The notes beneath the pieces are model-generated. The model was not told the origin of the DNA and did no database searches. It worked only from the letters and a program-made list of their open reading frames with translations. The position numbers and the translations under genes are program-made. Shown here in pieces: positions 1 through 8,044 of a stretch of DNA of 13,136 nucleotides (its first letter is position 1; every line of letters starts with the position of its first letter). The DNA comes from AM-2324 sp042091035 (lineage in GTDB: Bacteria; Bacteroidota; Bacteroidia; Chitinophagales; Saprospiraceae), in contig JBELIG010000074.1 of the NCBI GenBank assembly GCA_042091035.1, positions 1 to 13,136 on the forward strand. The letters run 5' to 3'.

Positions 1-104
1 AACCCATTTATTTAAATGAATTGCAGGCTGGTATTTATTTTGTCCATGTGATTCAGGACGGAGTGTTTCTAGGTGGAAATCGCCTGGTTTTAATCAAAAA
101 TTGA
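1..104 (+). CDS. 3' end of a T9SS type A sorting-domain protein (partial)
   Basis: The reading frame is open from the window edge (first whole codon at base 3) to TGA at 102-104, giving 33 residues. The stretch LNELQAGIYFVHVIQDG, followed by a short strand and the basic ending LVLIKN, fits the last beta-strands of a type A T9SS C-terminal domain. In that family the signal carries a secreted protein across the outer membrane and is usually removed or exchanged for a lipid anchor. The catalytic or binding part lies outside the window, so the function of this protein cannot be told. A strong hairpin terminator starts seven bases after the stop codon, consistent with a true gene end. Confidence 0.75.
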   Translation, partial: PIYLNELQAGIYFVHVIQDGVFLGGNRLVLIKN

Positions 105-110
105 GGTTTT

Positions 111-157
111 ATCAGACAGAAAAGGGGACTTGAATCAAGTCCCCTTTTCTGTCTGAT
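111..157 (+). terminator. Perfect 22-bp hairpin terminator
   Basis: Bases 111-132 and 136-157 are exact reverse complements separated by a 3-nt loop (AAT). The stem contains a GGGGAC/GTCCCC core flanked by A-rich and T-rich arms. It sits directly after the stop codon at 104, so it most likely ends that transcript. The tail after the stem (TTCTTG) is only moderately T-rich, but the arm itself holds a TTTT run. Confidence 0.85.
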
Positions 158-317
158 TTCTTGAATGAATTCAATTATATCGGGCCATTTTATTCTTAGA
201 TATATTGCTTGTTATCTTTTTTTTCTCGCTGATATCTTACATTCGGGATGGAAATGCACTTTGTTTAAAAATAAAAATAGACAAAATGTGATTTTAGGAA
301 TATTTAAAGTAAAAACT

Positions 318-1175
318 ATGAGAAGATTATTCCTGCTACCTATTCTATTCCTTACTCTAACAAATAATGCATACGCACAGCAAGAAAAGGATACGCTTAA
401 TTCAGAAAAATCTGAGCCTATAAATCAGGATCCAATTGAACTTGATATGCTTCCCCTTTTGGATGATCCGGATCATTTTATGTGGATAGTCCGTAGTCCG
501 AAAAATGTAGATTGGAAAAAACCTGAAAGTTTTCTGAACTACATTACTTTAGGCCCTTTTGATGGTCAATTTCCAGATATACATACTTTTGAGAGAAGCA
601 GTTATCATATTTTTTCTTTTTCTGACAGCTTAACTATTCAAACTTATAATCCAATAAGGAAGAAACTACTTCCATCTGTATCCTTTTCCTTGGAGCGAAC
701 TGAAAATAAATTGAATGGTTTTTTAATTCATGTATCTGAATTTGAGCTTGTAGAATTTAACGCTTTTAGTGTCTACGGTAATCACTACGGTACTACGGCA
801 AGATTTCGAATTCCTTTAGATGATCCTAAGAAAAATGTATGGTTAGCTGAAGGTGTAGACAATACTGAAAATTGTACCAAGTTTACAAATAATAAGTTGC
901 TATTACCATATAGTAAAGCACATGTGGATTATGCCGTAAAGAATAAACTTGGTACTCAATTTCAAATCTTTACTTTTGGTGAAAAACTGCTTGTGCAAAC
1001 ATATGATAGCGTAAAAGATGAGTTTATAAAAACTGAAGAATTTCAGTACGCAAGCAAAGTAAATGACCCTTTTACTAAATTGGTTTATTTCTCTGATTTT
1101 ACCGCTGAATTTATTGCTTATGATTGCTATGATTATGCTAGGTATAGACGTTTTTACGTAAAATGTATAGATTGA
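318..1175 (+). CDS. Secreted protein of unknown family with an internal duplication
   Basis: I do not recognise a family. The frame is open from an ATG at 165, but the ATG at 318 is preferred because it begins a good signal peptide: MRRLF, then a hydrophobic core LLPILFLTLT, then AYA|QQ as the likely signal peptidase I site at residue 20. The mature part (285 residues in all) contains two related halves. Residues 47-165 start with LLDDP and carry IFSFSDSLTIQTYNP at 98-112; residues 167-281 start with LDDP and carry IFTFGEKLLVQTYDS at 217-231. Each is followed by a charged segment and then an aromatic stretch (EFELVEFNAF and DFTAEFIAYD). No lipobox, T9SS tail or catalytic motif is visible, so the protein may be periplasmic. 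There is no clear promoter box just upstream. Function is unknown. Confidence 0.75.
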   Translation: MRRLFLLPILFLTLTNNAYAQQEKDTLNSEKSEPINQDPIELDMLPLLDDPDHFMWIVRSPKNVDWKKPESFLNYITLGPFDGQFPDIHTFERSSYHIFSFSDSLTIQTYNPIRKKLLPSVSFSLERTENKLNGFLIHVSEFELVEFNAFSVYGNHYGTTARFRIPLDDPKKNVWLAEGVDNTENCTKFTNNKLLLPYSKAHVDYAVKNKLGTQFQIFTFGEKLLVQTYDSVKDEFIKTEEFQYASKVNDPFTKLVYFSDFTAEFIAYDCYDYARYRRFYVKCID

Positions 1176-1268
1176 TTCACTAACATTCCATGTAGACAAT
1201 AGCAATTGCTTGAATTTGAATTAAACTCCTTTATCTTTAAAATGTCTATGGGATTAAACCTATTCAAA

Positions 1269-3557
1269 ATGAAGCATACGCACTTTAAACTGAGTTTTCT
1301 TTTTATTGCCTACCTGTTTTTCTGGACCTTTACGCTACAGGGGCAATCCAGTGAGGGAGAAAGTTTTTGGTTTAGCTTTATGGAGCATAGGGATATTGGA
1401 GTCAACAATAAGGTTGTGATGATTACCTCTGAAACCAATACCAGTGGTGTTATTGAAATTCCTTTTTATAATTGGTCTGTAAATTTTACTGTGCAACCCA
1501 ACCAGGCGACTCTTGTTCAAGTCCCCTCCTTTACTGAGAATTTAGGTTCTGCGCAAATCAGTGATAAGGGTATTCACTTGGTTTCTAATGATCCAGTTTC
1601 AGTATATATACACCAGTATTATTCTGCTAGGTCAGAGGCTACTTTGGTTTTGCCAGAACCTGCTTTGGGGTCGGAGTATTATGTGATGAGTTATGAGGGT
1701 GTTTCTATAAATGGAAAGTCTTATCGGTCTGAATTTTTAGTAGTTGCTACGGCGGATGAAACTACTATTGAGATTACACCAACTACAGATCCTTTAGGAG
1801 TTGGTGCTTCCGGTGCTCCATTTACTGTCTTTTTGAACAAGGGTGAAACCTACCAGCTACAGGCAGAGACGTCTTTCGGTGATCTTACTGGAACGCATAT
1901 CAAAGGGGATAATGATTTTGCAGTATTTGCTGGAAATAGCTGGACAGAGGTTGCTTGTGGGGTTCGAGATAATCTTTTGGAGCAGATGTATCCGGTCAGT
2001 ACTTGGGGTAAGCAAGTGGTAACTGTTCCAACTTTAAATACTAATTATGATGTATTTAGGATACAAGCATCTGAAGATAATACCCAGGTAAGTATTTTTG
2101 ATCAAGGTGCAATGAACAGTCAAGATTTTTTGCTAGATGCTGGAGAATTTGTGGAATATCAAAAATCAGTGCCGAGCTATATCTTGGCAGATAAAGCTAT
2201 TCAGGTAGCCCAATATCTTGTAGGTTCCGAATGCAATGGCCACTATTATGGAGACCCTTCTATGGTGCTTTTGAATAGTGTAGAACAAACCCGAGAATCG
2301 GTAACTTTATTCAACTCTTCCTATCAAAATATATCCGAGAATTATATCAATGTTATAGTAGCTACAAATGATCTTGAGTTTGTAGAATTGGATGGAGCTG
2401 AGTTGCCCGCAAGTGCTAGTATTAATAGTGTAGGTTTGAACAATGAGTTTTCCGTTGTACAATTGCAGGTATCGGCAGGGTCACACACTATTAATTCTTC
2501 TGCCTGTGGTGTTATTGCAACAGCTTATGGGTATGGTGAAGTAGAATCCTATGCCTACAGTGGTGGTGCAAGTTTCAGTCCTATAAATGCAGATCCTATT
2601 CCGGATGGTGCTTGTTTGAATGATAGTATTTATTTTGATACGGGACTTTCAGAAAATCGCTATAGCTTTCTTTGGGACCTAGGGGATGGAAGTATGTCCA
2701 CCGAAAGTGTATTTGCATACTTTTATCCGAATTTAGGCGCTTATCCTGTTCAGGTAATCATTACAGATGAATGTTTGGACATCGCAGATACCATCAATAA
2801 AGATATACTTATTTCTTTGCGACAGGCGGTGGAAGCAATAGGTGATACAATAGTCTGTGAAGGGGGCGATATTCTGCTTGCTGCCACTGATCTGAACAGT
2901 GCAAGTTTTGAATGGACTGGACCAAATGATTTTTTTGCCGAGGAACAATTTCCTGTTTTACAGGAAGTTTCTCCTGAAATGGCGGGAACTTATGAAGTTA
3001 TAGGGATTATTTCTGGTTGTGCAACTTATCCTGTTGGTGTAGAGCTTGAAATAAATGAAAATCCGACTCCTGATTTAGGAGAAGACCGAGTGTTCTGCGC
3101 GAAGGATGGTTCTATTTCTCTCTCTGCTGGTGACTATACCTATTATAATTGGCAAAATGGTTTTGTTGGCCAATCTTTGAGTGTTTATAATGAAGGAAGC
3201 TATTGGGTAGAAGTTGTTGATTCCTTCGGTTGTATAGGAATAGATACAGTCTTTGTTCAGGATATTTGTCCTACTGAAATATATCTGCCTAATGTATTTA
3301 GCCCAAATTTTGACGGCATCAACGATGAATTCAAGGTTTATGGTACTGACATTATTGAAATACACCTGCAAGTCATCGATCGATGGGGTGGTTTAGCCTT
3401 TGAAACTAAGAACCCTGAGCAGGCTTGGGATGGAAAGATTGGAGATAGATCTGCTGAACCAGGTGTTTATGTATGGAAGTTGGAAATTACGGGTTATCTA
3501 GAAGATGGGACTATCTACGAGGAAGTACTTTCAGGGGTTATTACTTTAGTTCTTTGA
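1269..3557 (+). CDS. T9SS type B surface protein: IgGFc-binding-like, PKD, Ig-like, CHU_C
   Basis: The frame runs from a TTG at 1206, but the ATG at 1269 starts a standard signal peptide (MKHTHFK, hydrophobic core, LQG|QSS); ATGs at 1242 and 1248 are alternatives. The 762-residue product reads as a modular cell-surface adhesin. Residues ~28-440 resemble the N-terminal region of IgGFc-binding proteins (segments like YYVMSYEG, ADETTIEITP, LNKGETYQLQ, IKGDNDFAVFAGN, VYIHQYY). Residues ~445-510 form a PKD domain with the mark WDLGDG. Residues ~520-660 are two Ig-like units ending in EVIGIISGCATYP and YWVEVVDSFGC. Residues ~672-762 are a CHU_C/gliding-motility type domain (LPNVFSPNFDGINDEF, DRWGGLAFETKN, GVYVWKLEITG), which is the type B T9SS signal. 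Family knowledge suggests adhesion or surface anchoring; the ligand is unknown. The IgGFc assignment rests on motif resemblance. Confidence 0.85.
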   Translation: MKHTHFKLSFLFIAYLFFWTFTLQGQSSEGESFWFSFMEHRDIGVNNKVVMITSETNTSGVIEIPFYNWSVNFTVQPNQATLVQVPSFTENLGSAQISDKGIHLVSNDPVSVYIHQYYSARSEATLVLPEPALGSEYYVMSYEGVSINGKSYRSEFLVVATADETTIEITPTTDPLGVGASGAPFTVFLNKGETYQLQAETSFGDLTGTHIKGDNDFAVFAGNSWTEVACGVRDNLLEQMYPVSTWGKQVVTVPTLNTNYDVFRIQASEDNTQVSIFDQGAMNSQDFLLDAGEFVEYQKSVPSYILADKAIQVAQYLVGSECNGHYYGDPSMVLLNSVEQTRESVTLFNSSYQNISENYINVIVATNDLEFVELDGAELPASASINSVGLNNEFSVVQLQVSAGSHTINSSACGVIATAYGYGEVESYAYSGGASFSPINADPIPDGACLNDSIYFDTGLSENRYSFLWDLGDGSMSTESVFAYFYPNLGAYPVQVIITDECLDIADTINKDILISLRQAVEAIGDTIVCEGGDILLAATDLNSASFEWTGPNDFFAEEQFPVLQEVSPEMAGTYEVIGIISGCATYPVGVELEINENPTPDLGEDRVFCAKDGSISLSAGDYTYYNWQNGFVGQSLSVYNEGSYWVEVVDSFGCIGIDTVFVQDICPTEIYLPNVFSPNFDGINDEFKVYGTDIIEIHLQVIDRWGGLAFETKNPEQAWDGKIGDRSAEPGVYVWKLEITGYLEDGTIYEEVLSGVITLVL

Positions 3558-3776
3558 TCCTATATGACTTAAGTATAGTTAAAAAGAATATTATATAATT
3601 TGTTTTCAATACTTTTCCTTTTCTTTTTCATAGCTTTATTAGTAGGTCATTCAGCCTTTGTTTCAGTTGTAAGCTATTGATTTTTATAGTTTTAAACTTG
3701 CCTACTCCGGTTTAGTCTTGGCCATTGTATCAATCTTATTAAATTATGGGTCAACTTTGGCCAAAAATCATTTCCC

Positions 3777-5153
3777 GTGCATAGACTTTTCCAATTATTT
3801 TTAATCCTAGTACTTACTACCGGACTTCAAGGGCAAACAAAAAAGGTCCTTTTCATAGGCAATAGTTACACTGGTTATAATAATCTGCCTCAGATGGTAG
3901 CAGATGCAGCCCTATCTGTGGGTGATACCCTCATAAAAGATAAGCATACACCAGGTGGAGCGAGACTTAGTGATCATGCCTCTAATGCAACAGCCATGAA
4001 TAAGATTAATTCGAATGACTGGGATCATGTTGTGCTACAGGAGCAGAGTCAGTTGCCCTCCTTTGGTATAGGGCAGGTTTCTAATGAAGTATTTCCATTT
4101 GCGAAAATCCTGTGCGATTCTATTCGGTCAAATAACGCCTGCACTCGTCCTATGTTTTATATGACTTGGGGCAGAGAGAATGGTGACCAGAGTAATTGTG
4201 CAAATTTGTCTTGGCTCTGTACCTATGAAGGGATGGATAGTATGCTGAATTTGAGGTATCGCATGATGGGGGAAGATAATGAGGCCTATGTCTCACCAGT
4301 TGGAGCTGTTTGGCATTATATAAGAGATAATCATCCGGATATAGATCTGTATACTGGTGACGGGTCTCATCCTTCGATAAGAGGTTCCTACGTGGCAGCA
4401 ATTACTTTTTATACAACTATATTTAAAAAGGATCCGACTCTGATAACATTCAATAGTTCTTTAGATGAGTCTATGGCCAATATTATCAAAGCGGCTGCGA
4501 AACTGATTGTCTTTGATGATCTGCAAGAGTGGAATGTGGGAGTTTATGATCCAGTTGCCGCCTATTCCGTACAGGAAGAAAATAATACGCTTAGCTTTAG
4601 TAGCATTGCTGAATATGCCTCTGAATATCTGTGGGATTTTGGAGACGGTAATAGCTCCAATGAGGTAAGTCCCGTGCATGTATATGCTGAAGAAGGTATC
4701 TATACAGTCAACCTGACTGTTTCGGATTGTAGTAAAGAAGATACATACAGTCAGACCTTTACGATCTATACTGATTTTGATAATGATGGTTTCTCATCTG
4801 AGACCGATTGTGATGATTTGAACGCAGCTATAAATCCTGAGGCTGAGGAAGTTCCAAATAATGGAATTGATGAGGATTGTGATGGGACCGATTTGATGAC
4901 AAGTACGAAGGAGCTTCAGGGCCTTGAAATCAAGTTATTTCCGAATCCTACATCTGATTGGGTTTATATTCAGCATGCTGGTTCCATCGATCTAGGCGTT
5001 CAATTATTTGATATGGATGGTAGACTTTTGATTGATTTAGAAGATGTTGATGGGCCGATTGATATGCGTGAAATGCAAGTAGGTGTTTTCTTTGTCAAAG
5101 TACTGGATAAAAAATCTAAACAATATTTTGTAGAGCGAATTATCAAAAAATAA
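3777..5153 (+). CDS. Secreted SGNH/GDSL-type hydrolase with PKD, MopE-like motif and T9SS type A tail
   Basis: GTG at 3777 is chosen because it opens directly into a signal peptide (MHRLFQLFLILVLTTGLQG|QT); the only nearby ATG (3746) is out of frame. Of 458 residues, ~22-245 form an SGNH-hydrolase-like fold: LFIGNSYTGY puts the candidate nucleophile at Ser30, VVLQEQSQ lies at 85-92, and GDGSHPS gives the Asp195/His198 pair expected near the C-terminal end of the catalytic domain. Residues ~258-330 are a PKD domain (WDFGDGNSS). Residues 332-372 are Asp-rich (DFDNDGFSSETDCDD, then NNGIDEDCDG), as in MopE-like putative metal-binding motifs. Residues ~386-458 are a type A T9SS signal (LFPNPTSDWVYI). 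The family acts on esters, commonly acetyl groups on polysaccharides; the real substrate is not shown by the sequence. A terminator follows at 5183. Confidence 0.85.
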   Translation: MHRLFQLFLILVLTTGLQGQTKKVLFIGNSYTGYNNLPQMVADAALSVGDTLIKDKHTPGGARLSDHASNATAMNKINSNDWDHVVLQEQSQLPSFGIGQVSNEVFPFAKILCDSIRSNNACTRPMFYMTWGRENGDQSNCANLSWLCTYEGMDSMLNLRYRMMGEDNEAYVSPVGAVWHYIRDNHPDIDLYTGDGSHPSIRGSYVAAITFYTTIFKKDPTLITFNSSLDESMANIIKAAAKLIVFDDLQEWNVGVYDPVAAYSVQEENNTLSFSSIAEYASEYLWDFGDGNSSNEVSPVHVYAEEGIYTVNLTVSDCSKEDTYSQTFTIYTDFDNDGFSSETDCDDLNAAINPEAEEVPNNGIDEDCDGTDLMTSTKELQGLEIKLFPNPTSDWVYIQHAGSIDLGVQLFDMDGRLLIDLEDVDGPIDMREMQVGVFFVKVLDKKSKQYFVERIIKK

Positions 5154-5182
5154 GATAATACTTGATAAAGATGAATAGAAGA

Positions 5183-5222
5183 GTCAGGCCCTGTGTTTAC
5201 AGGGACTGACTTTTTTATTTTT
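5183..5222 (+). terminator. Rho-independent terminator after the SGNH hydrolase gene
   Basis: Bases 5183-5194 pair with 5199-5210 (GTCAG-CCCTGT arms with one internal mismatch) around a 4-nt loop, followed immediately by TTTTTTATTTTT. This is a textbook intrinsic terminator about 30 bases after the stop codon at 5153. A TAnnTTTG-like string (5216-5223) overlaps the T tail but has no matching upstream box, so I do not call it a promoter. Confidence 0.85.
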
Positions 5223-5298
5223 GCTTTAGTTCAGGGTAAGATTTCTTTTTCTTTTATCAATAGATTATTTTCAATCATTACTAGTACCCTAAAACTAT

Positions 5299-6255
5299 AT
5301 GATGCTAAAACGAAACGAAACTATAGCAATAGGTATTACCCTGACTGTAGCGCTTATTCTAGGAACGGTTTCTATTAATTTCCTGGATGAATATGGAATT
5401 GCACTTTTCTTTTTAACGCCCTTGTTGATAGGTTTTTTGCCGGCCTACATAATTAGTTTAAAAGAAGAAGTTAGCAATCGAAAGATCTATCGATTAGGAT
5501 TTCTGACCTTAGCTCTTGCTAATTTAGGCTTGTTGATTTTTGCAATGGAAGGCTTGGTTTGTATTGTAATGGCTCTTCCAATCAATATCCTGACAACCTT
5601 GCTTGGAGGTGTTTTTGCAGGTGCTTTGATAAAAAGAAGAAAGCTTAATATGCCAAGTATATTGGTGCTTATTGTATTGTCCTCTATCGGTTTTATGAGT
5701 TTTGACGAGATTTCGGGTGAACCTAATCTAAGACCTGTAGAGACCTATGTTGTAGTAGATGCTGATATAGAAACCGTTTGGAAGCATGTCCTTACTTTTG
5801 ATGCAATACCAGAGCCTACGGATTGGTTGTTTAGTACCGGTATTGCTTATCCTACACATGCGACTATTGAAGGTGAAGGGGTAGGAGCTGTAAGATATTG
5901 TAATTTTACTACGGGTACCTTCGTTGAGCCTATCACTATTTGGGATAAACCAAATGTATTAGCTTTTGATGTGGAGTCACATCCTATTCCAATGAATGAA
6001 TTTAATCCATTTTGGGATATTCAGCCTAAGCATTTAAATGGTTATTTTAAATCCTACAAAGGGCAGTTTGAACTAAGTGATCTAGGAAATAATACAACAG
6101 GAATTAAAGGTACAACCTGGTATACAGTGGATATTAAGCCTGCTGTATATTGGTACTTGTGGTCAGATATGATTATCCATAGGATCCACAAAAGAGTCTT
6201 GAACCATATTCAAGCTAAAGCTAGTGCAGAAATGGACCTACTTATCTTGGAATAA
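5299..6255 (+). CDS. Membrane protein with C-terminal SRPBCC-like (START/polyketide cyclase) domain
   Basis: The 318-residue protein has two parts. The first ~135 residues hold about five hydrophobic segments (approximately 8-28, 33-53, 65-85, 86-112 and 118-135), split by basic loops such as KRRK at 112-115. From ~145 the protein is soluble and looks like an SRPBCC fold: a first strand RPVETYVVVDADIETVWKHV, then the turn EGEGVGAVRYCNF at 191-203, the pattern WDKPNVLAFDV at 215-225, a strand GYFKSYKGQFELS, and a long amphipathic C-terminal helix (~285-310). Family members bind lipids or other hydrophobic ligands in a cavity; here that domain would be tethered to the inner membrane. ATG at 5299 or 5302 are both possible. 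The ligand is unknown. It is probably a single-gene unit, because terminator-like hairpins flank it. Confidence 0.75.
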   Translation: MMLKRNETIAIGITLTVALILGTVSINFLDEYGIALFFLTPLLIGFLPAYIISLKEEVSNRKIYRLGFLTLALANLGLLIFAMEGLVCIVMALPINILTTLLGGVFAGALIKRRKLNMPSILVLIVLSSIGFMSFDEISGEPNLRPVETYVVVDADIETVWKHVLTFDAIPEPTDWLFSTGIAYPTHATIEGEGVGAVRYCNFTTGTFVEPITIWDKPNVLAFDVESHPIPMNEFNPFWDIQPKHLNGYFKSYKGQFELSDLGNNTTGIKGTTWYTVDIKPAVYWYLWSDMIIHRIHKRVLNHIQAKASAEMDLLILE

Positions 6256-6262
6256 ACTAAGT

Positions 6263-6320
6263 AGTCTTTGAACTAAAGAATGTCTTTATTTATGTGCAAT
6301 TCTTTAGAAGACTTTTATTT
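6263..6320 (+). terminator. Hairpin terminator after the SRPBCC membrane protein gene
   Basis: An inner 9-bp stem (CTAAAGAAT 6273-6281 with ATTCTTTAG 6299-6307) is extended by a 6-bp outer stem (AGTCTT 6263-6268 with AAGACT 6308-6313), with a 4-nt bulge on the left arm. TTTATTT follows. The stem is AT-rich and the inner loop is 17 nt, so it is weaker than the other terminators here, but its place just after the stop at 6255 fits. Confidence 0.55.
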
Positions 6321-6346
6321 AACTTTTTGATCTAAAAATTCTGGAA

Positions 6347-6859
6347 ATGAGTAATCAAGTTCTTGATGACAAGTTGACTAGTCTAGATGAAAATAAGATT
6401 CAATTTAGACGCCTAGCTATTGTTTTGGAATCCTTTGTTTGGTTGTCTATTCTAATCGCTTTATTTACGAATCAAGTAACTATCCGAATCATCTGCCTTT
6501 CCAATAGTGCTATTGTTTTATTGTTTAGTTCGTGGTATATATTCAAGGCTGATCGATTTCGATTTTTTGATGTTTTATTAGCACTTTTTTCGGGTTTTAC
6601 ATTTTCAATAGTAACAATCTCTTGGTTGTTTGAATTAAATGAATGGCCCAATGGTAGTGAGATGAGTATTGTAGGATTGTTTTTGTTAAGTATTGTTTTT
6701 GTTGTTTCAGGGGTGCTAGCTTGGGCTCGCTATGCAATGAATAAGGATAATAAGTGGGAGTATTCAATGTCTTATAAGTTATTTTCTAGGGCTATACTTT
6801 TCTTTGTCTTTTCAGCATTATTGGGAACTTTAAAGCCCTTTTTTGATACTATCTTTTAA
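6347..6859 (+). CDS. Small polytopic membrane protein, family unknown
   Basis: A 170-residue protein that I do not recognise. After a charged 20-residue N-terminus (MSNQVLDDKLTSLDENKI) it has about five hydrophobic segments: 22-41, 46-66, 74-95, 106-126 and 146-162. Connecting loops contain FKADRFR at 66-72 and MNKDNKWEY at 131-139; the positive residues of the first suggest it faces the cytoplasm. No catalytic, metal-binding or transporter signature is visible, and there is no signal peptide cleavage site. It starts 91 bases after the preceding gene, past a hairpin, and 40 bases before the VOC gene, so co-transcription with the latter is possible. Codon usage and AT content resemble the neighbours. 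Confidence 0.75.
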   Translation: MSNQVLDDKLTSLDENKIQFRRLAIVLESFVWLSILIALFTNQVTIRIICLSNSAIVLLFSSWYIFKADRFRFFDVLLALFSGFTFSIVTISWLFELNEWPNGSEMSIVGLFLLSIVFVVSGVLAWARYAMNKDNKWEYSMSYKLFSRAILFFVFSALLGTLKPFFDTIF

Positions 6860-6899
6860 TCGGTGAAACTGGTTTTTTTTAAAGCACAAATGCCTAGTT

Positions 6900-7511
6900 A
6901 TGAAACTAAGTCATATCATTTATAGAGGTAGAACCTTGGAGGAAGCTGTGAATAAATTTACAGACTTAGGCTTTAAGGTGGAATATGGATCTAAAGAGCA
7001 TCCACATAATGCCTTGATCTATTTTTCGGAAGGCCCATATATTGAGTTGCTGGCTGATGCACCTGTACCTTCCTTTAAGTTGTTCTTGCTTCGCCTGATA
7101 GGAAAGGGCAAGATTGCAGATCGTTTTGTGGATTGGGGTAGAGGAGATGAAGGTTTTTTTGAGATTTGTCTGGAGAATTATGCGGAAGACTTTAGCGCAG
7201 AGGAAAAGGTTATGAAGTCTTTTGGTCAATCCTACTTCATCACAAACAGTAAAAGACTGGACCCCAAAGACCGCTTCTTGAAATGGAAAATGCTCTTTCC
7301 TATGGAGAAAAGATTACCCTTTTTGATGACCTATTTTAATATAGATCCGAAGCCAAAAGATTTTGTACATCCTAATGGATTTAAGAAGATCAAAGAAGTC
7401 TCTTATCCGGTTGGACAAAAGGAATGGATTCCTTTGTTGAAGGCCTTATGTGATGATGAGGATTTGAAATTGGTAGAGGGAGCAAAGGACATAGAAATTG
7501 TGTACGAGTAA
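6900..7511 (+). CDS. VOC superfamily, glyoxalase-like domain protein
   Basis: The 203-residue protein begins MKLSHIIYRGRTLEEAVNKF, the usual first beta-strand and helix of a vicinal-oxygen-chelate module. GFKVEYGSKEHPHNALIYF and YIELLADAP follow, giving His5, His36 and Glu49 as possible metal ligands. The second half has MLFP near 131-134, FLMTYFNIDP at 141-150 and the HPNG turn at 157-160, followed by a strand IKEVSYPV; this layout matches the glyoxalase-like (Glyoxalase_3) type rather than true glyoxalase I. Members are metal-dependent lyases, isomerases or dioxygenases, or non-catalytic binding proteins; the substrate is unknown. It is cytosolic. The GNAT gene starts only 26 bases downstream, so the two are probably one transcript. 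Confidence 0.8.
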   Translation: MKLSHIIYRGRTLEEAVNKFTDLGFKVEYGSKEHPHNALIYFSEGPYIELLADAPVPSFKLFLLRLIGKGKIADRFVDWGRGDEGFFEICLENYAEDFSAEEKVMKSFGQSYFITNSKRLDPKDRFLKWKMLFPMEKRLPFLMTYFNIDPKPKDFVHPNGFKKIKEVSYPVGQKEWIPLLKALCDDEDLKLVEGAKDIEIVYE

Positions 7512-7537
7512 GTCAAAAATTAAAGTACCTGCAATAA

Positions 7538-8044
7538 ATGAATATACGTTTAAGACCCCTTCAAAAATCAGATAACCAGGCAATAGCAGTATTGATAAAC
7601 AATAAGAAAATACTGGATATGCTAATGGATCGAATTCCCTTTCCCTACACCCTGGCGGATGCTGATTTTTTTATTGATCTAAAACAGGAGGAATCTCCCC
7701 AATCCACTTTTGCTATTGTAGATGCTTCGGATACTATCTTAGGGGTCATTAGCCTAGAGTTAAAAAGTGATATATACCGTTATCAGGCAGAGGTTGGTTA
7801 CTGGATAGGGGAACCACATTGGGGCAAGGGGATTGCTACGAATGCTATTCGTTTGATAACAGACTATGGGTTTAGTGAATTGAATCTTATGCGCATTGTA
7901 GCTTGTGTGTTTGAAGGAAATGCAGCCTCCATGCATGTACTTCGTAAAAATGGATATAGTCAAGAAGCTATATTGAAAAAGAGTGTTTTCAAGCATGGAA
8001 AATTCTTAGATGAATACCTTTTTGCCAAAATTAAGGATGCCTAG
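7538..8044 (+). CDS. GNAT acetyltransferase, RimJ/RimL type
   Basis: The 168-residue protein starts with IRLRPLQKSDNQAIAVLINN, the first strand and helix of the Acetyltransf_3 (RimJ/RimL) group. Motif A, which binds the acetyl-CoA pyrophosphate, is seen in YWIGEPHWGKGIATNAI (residues 89-103), where the WGKGIA loop matches the family R/QxxGxG/A pattern in its G-x-G/A part. NLMRIVACVFEGNAASMHVLRKNGY (motif B region, 116-140, split here by a conserved Asn and Leu-Arg-Lys-Asn-Gly) closes the fold. Such enzymes acetylate amino groups of protein N-termini, amino sugars or small amines using acetyl-CoA in the cytosol; the acceptor cannot be predicted here. It lies 26 bases after the VOC gene and is followed by a 140-base gap with no strong terminator. 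Confidence 0.88.
   Translation: MNIRLRPLQKSDNQAIAVLINNKKILDMLMDRIPFPYTLADADFFIDLKQEESPQSTFAIVDASDTILGVISLELKSDIYRYQAEVGYWIGEPHWGKGIATNAIRLITDYGFSELNLMRIVACVFEGNAASMHVLRKNGYSQEAILKKSVFKHGKFLDEYLFAKIKDA

Noticed and set aside
165..317. Upstream extension of the duplicated secreted protein from ATG 165
   Set aside because: The ATG lies only eight bases past the terminator hairpin and would bury a good signal peptide 51 residues inside the protein; the ATG at 318 is a better start.
1201..1210. Ten-base palindrome AGCAATTGCT upstream of the IgGFc-like gene
   Set aside because: Possible operator, but it is a single short AT-rich palindrome without a second copy or a local regulator gene.
5216..5223. 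TATTTTTG matching TAnnTTTG
   Set aside because: It lies within the T tail of the terminator at 5183 and lacks a -33 partner at a suitable distance.
5193..5378. Short plus-strand frame spanning the terminator and the start of the SRPBCC gene
   Set aside because: It runs through the terminator and overlaps the real gene in another frame.
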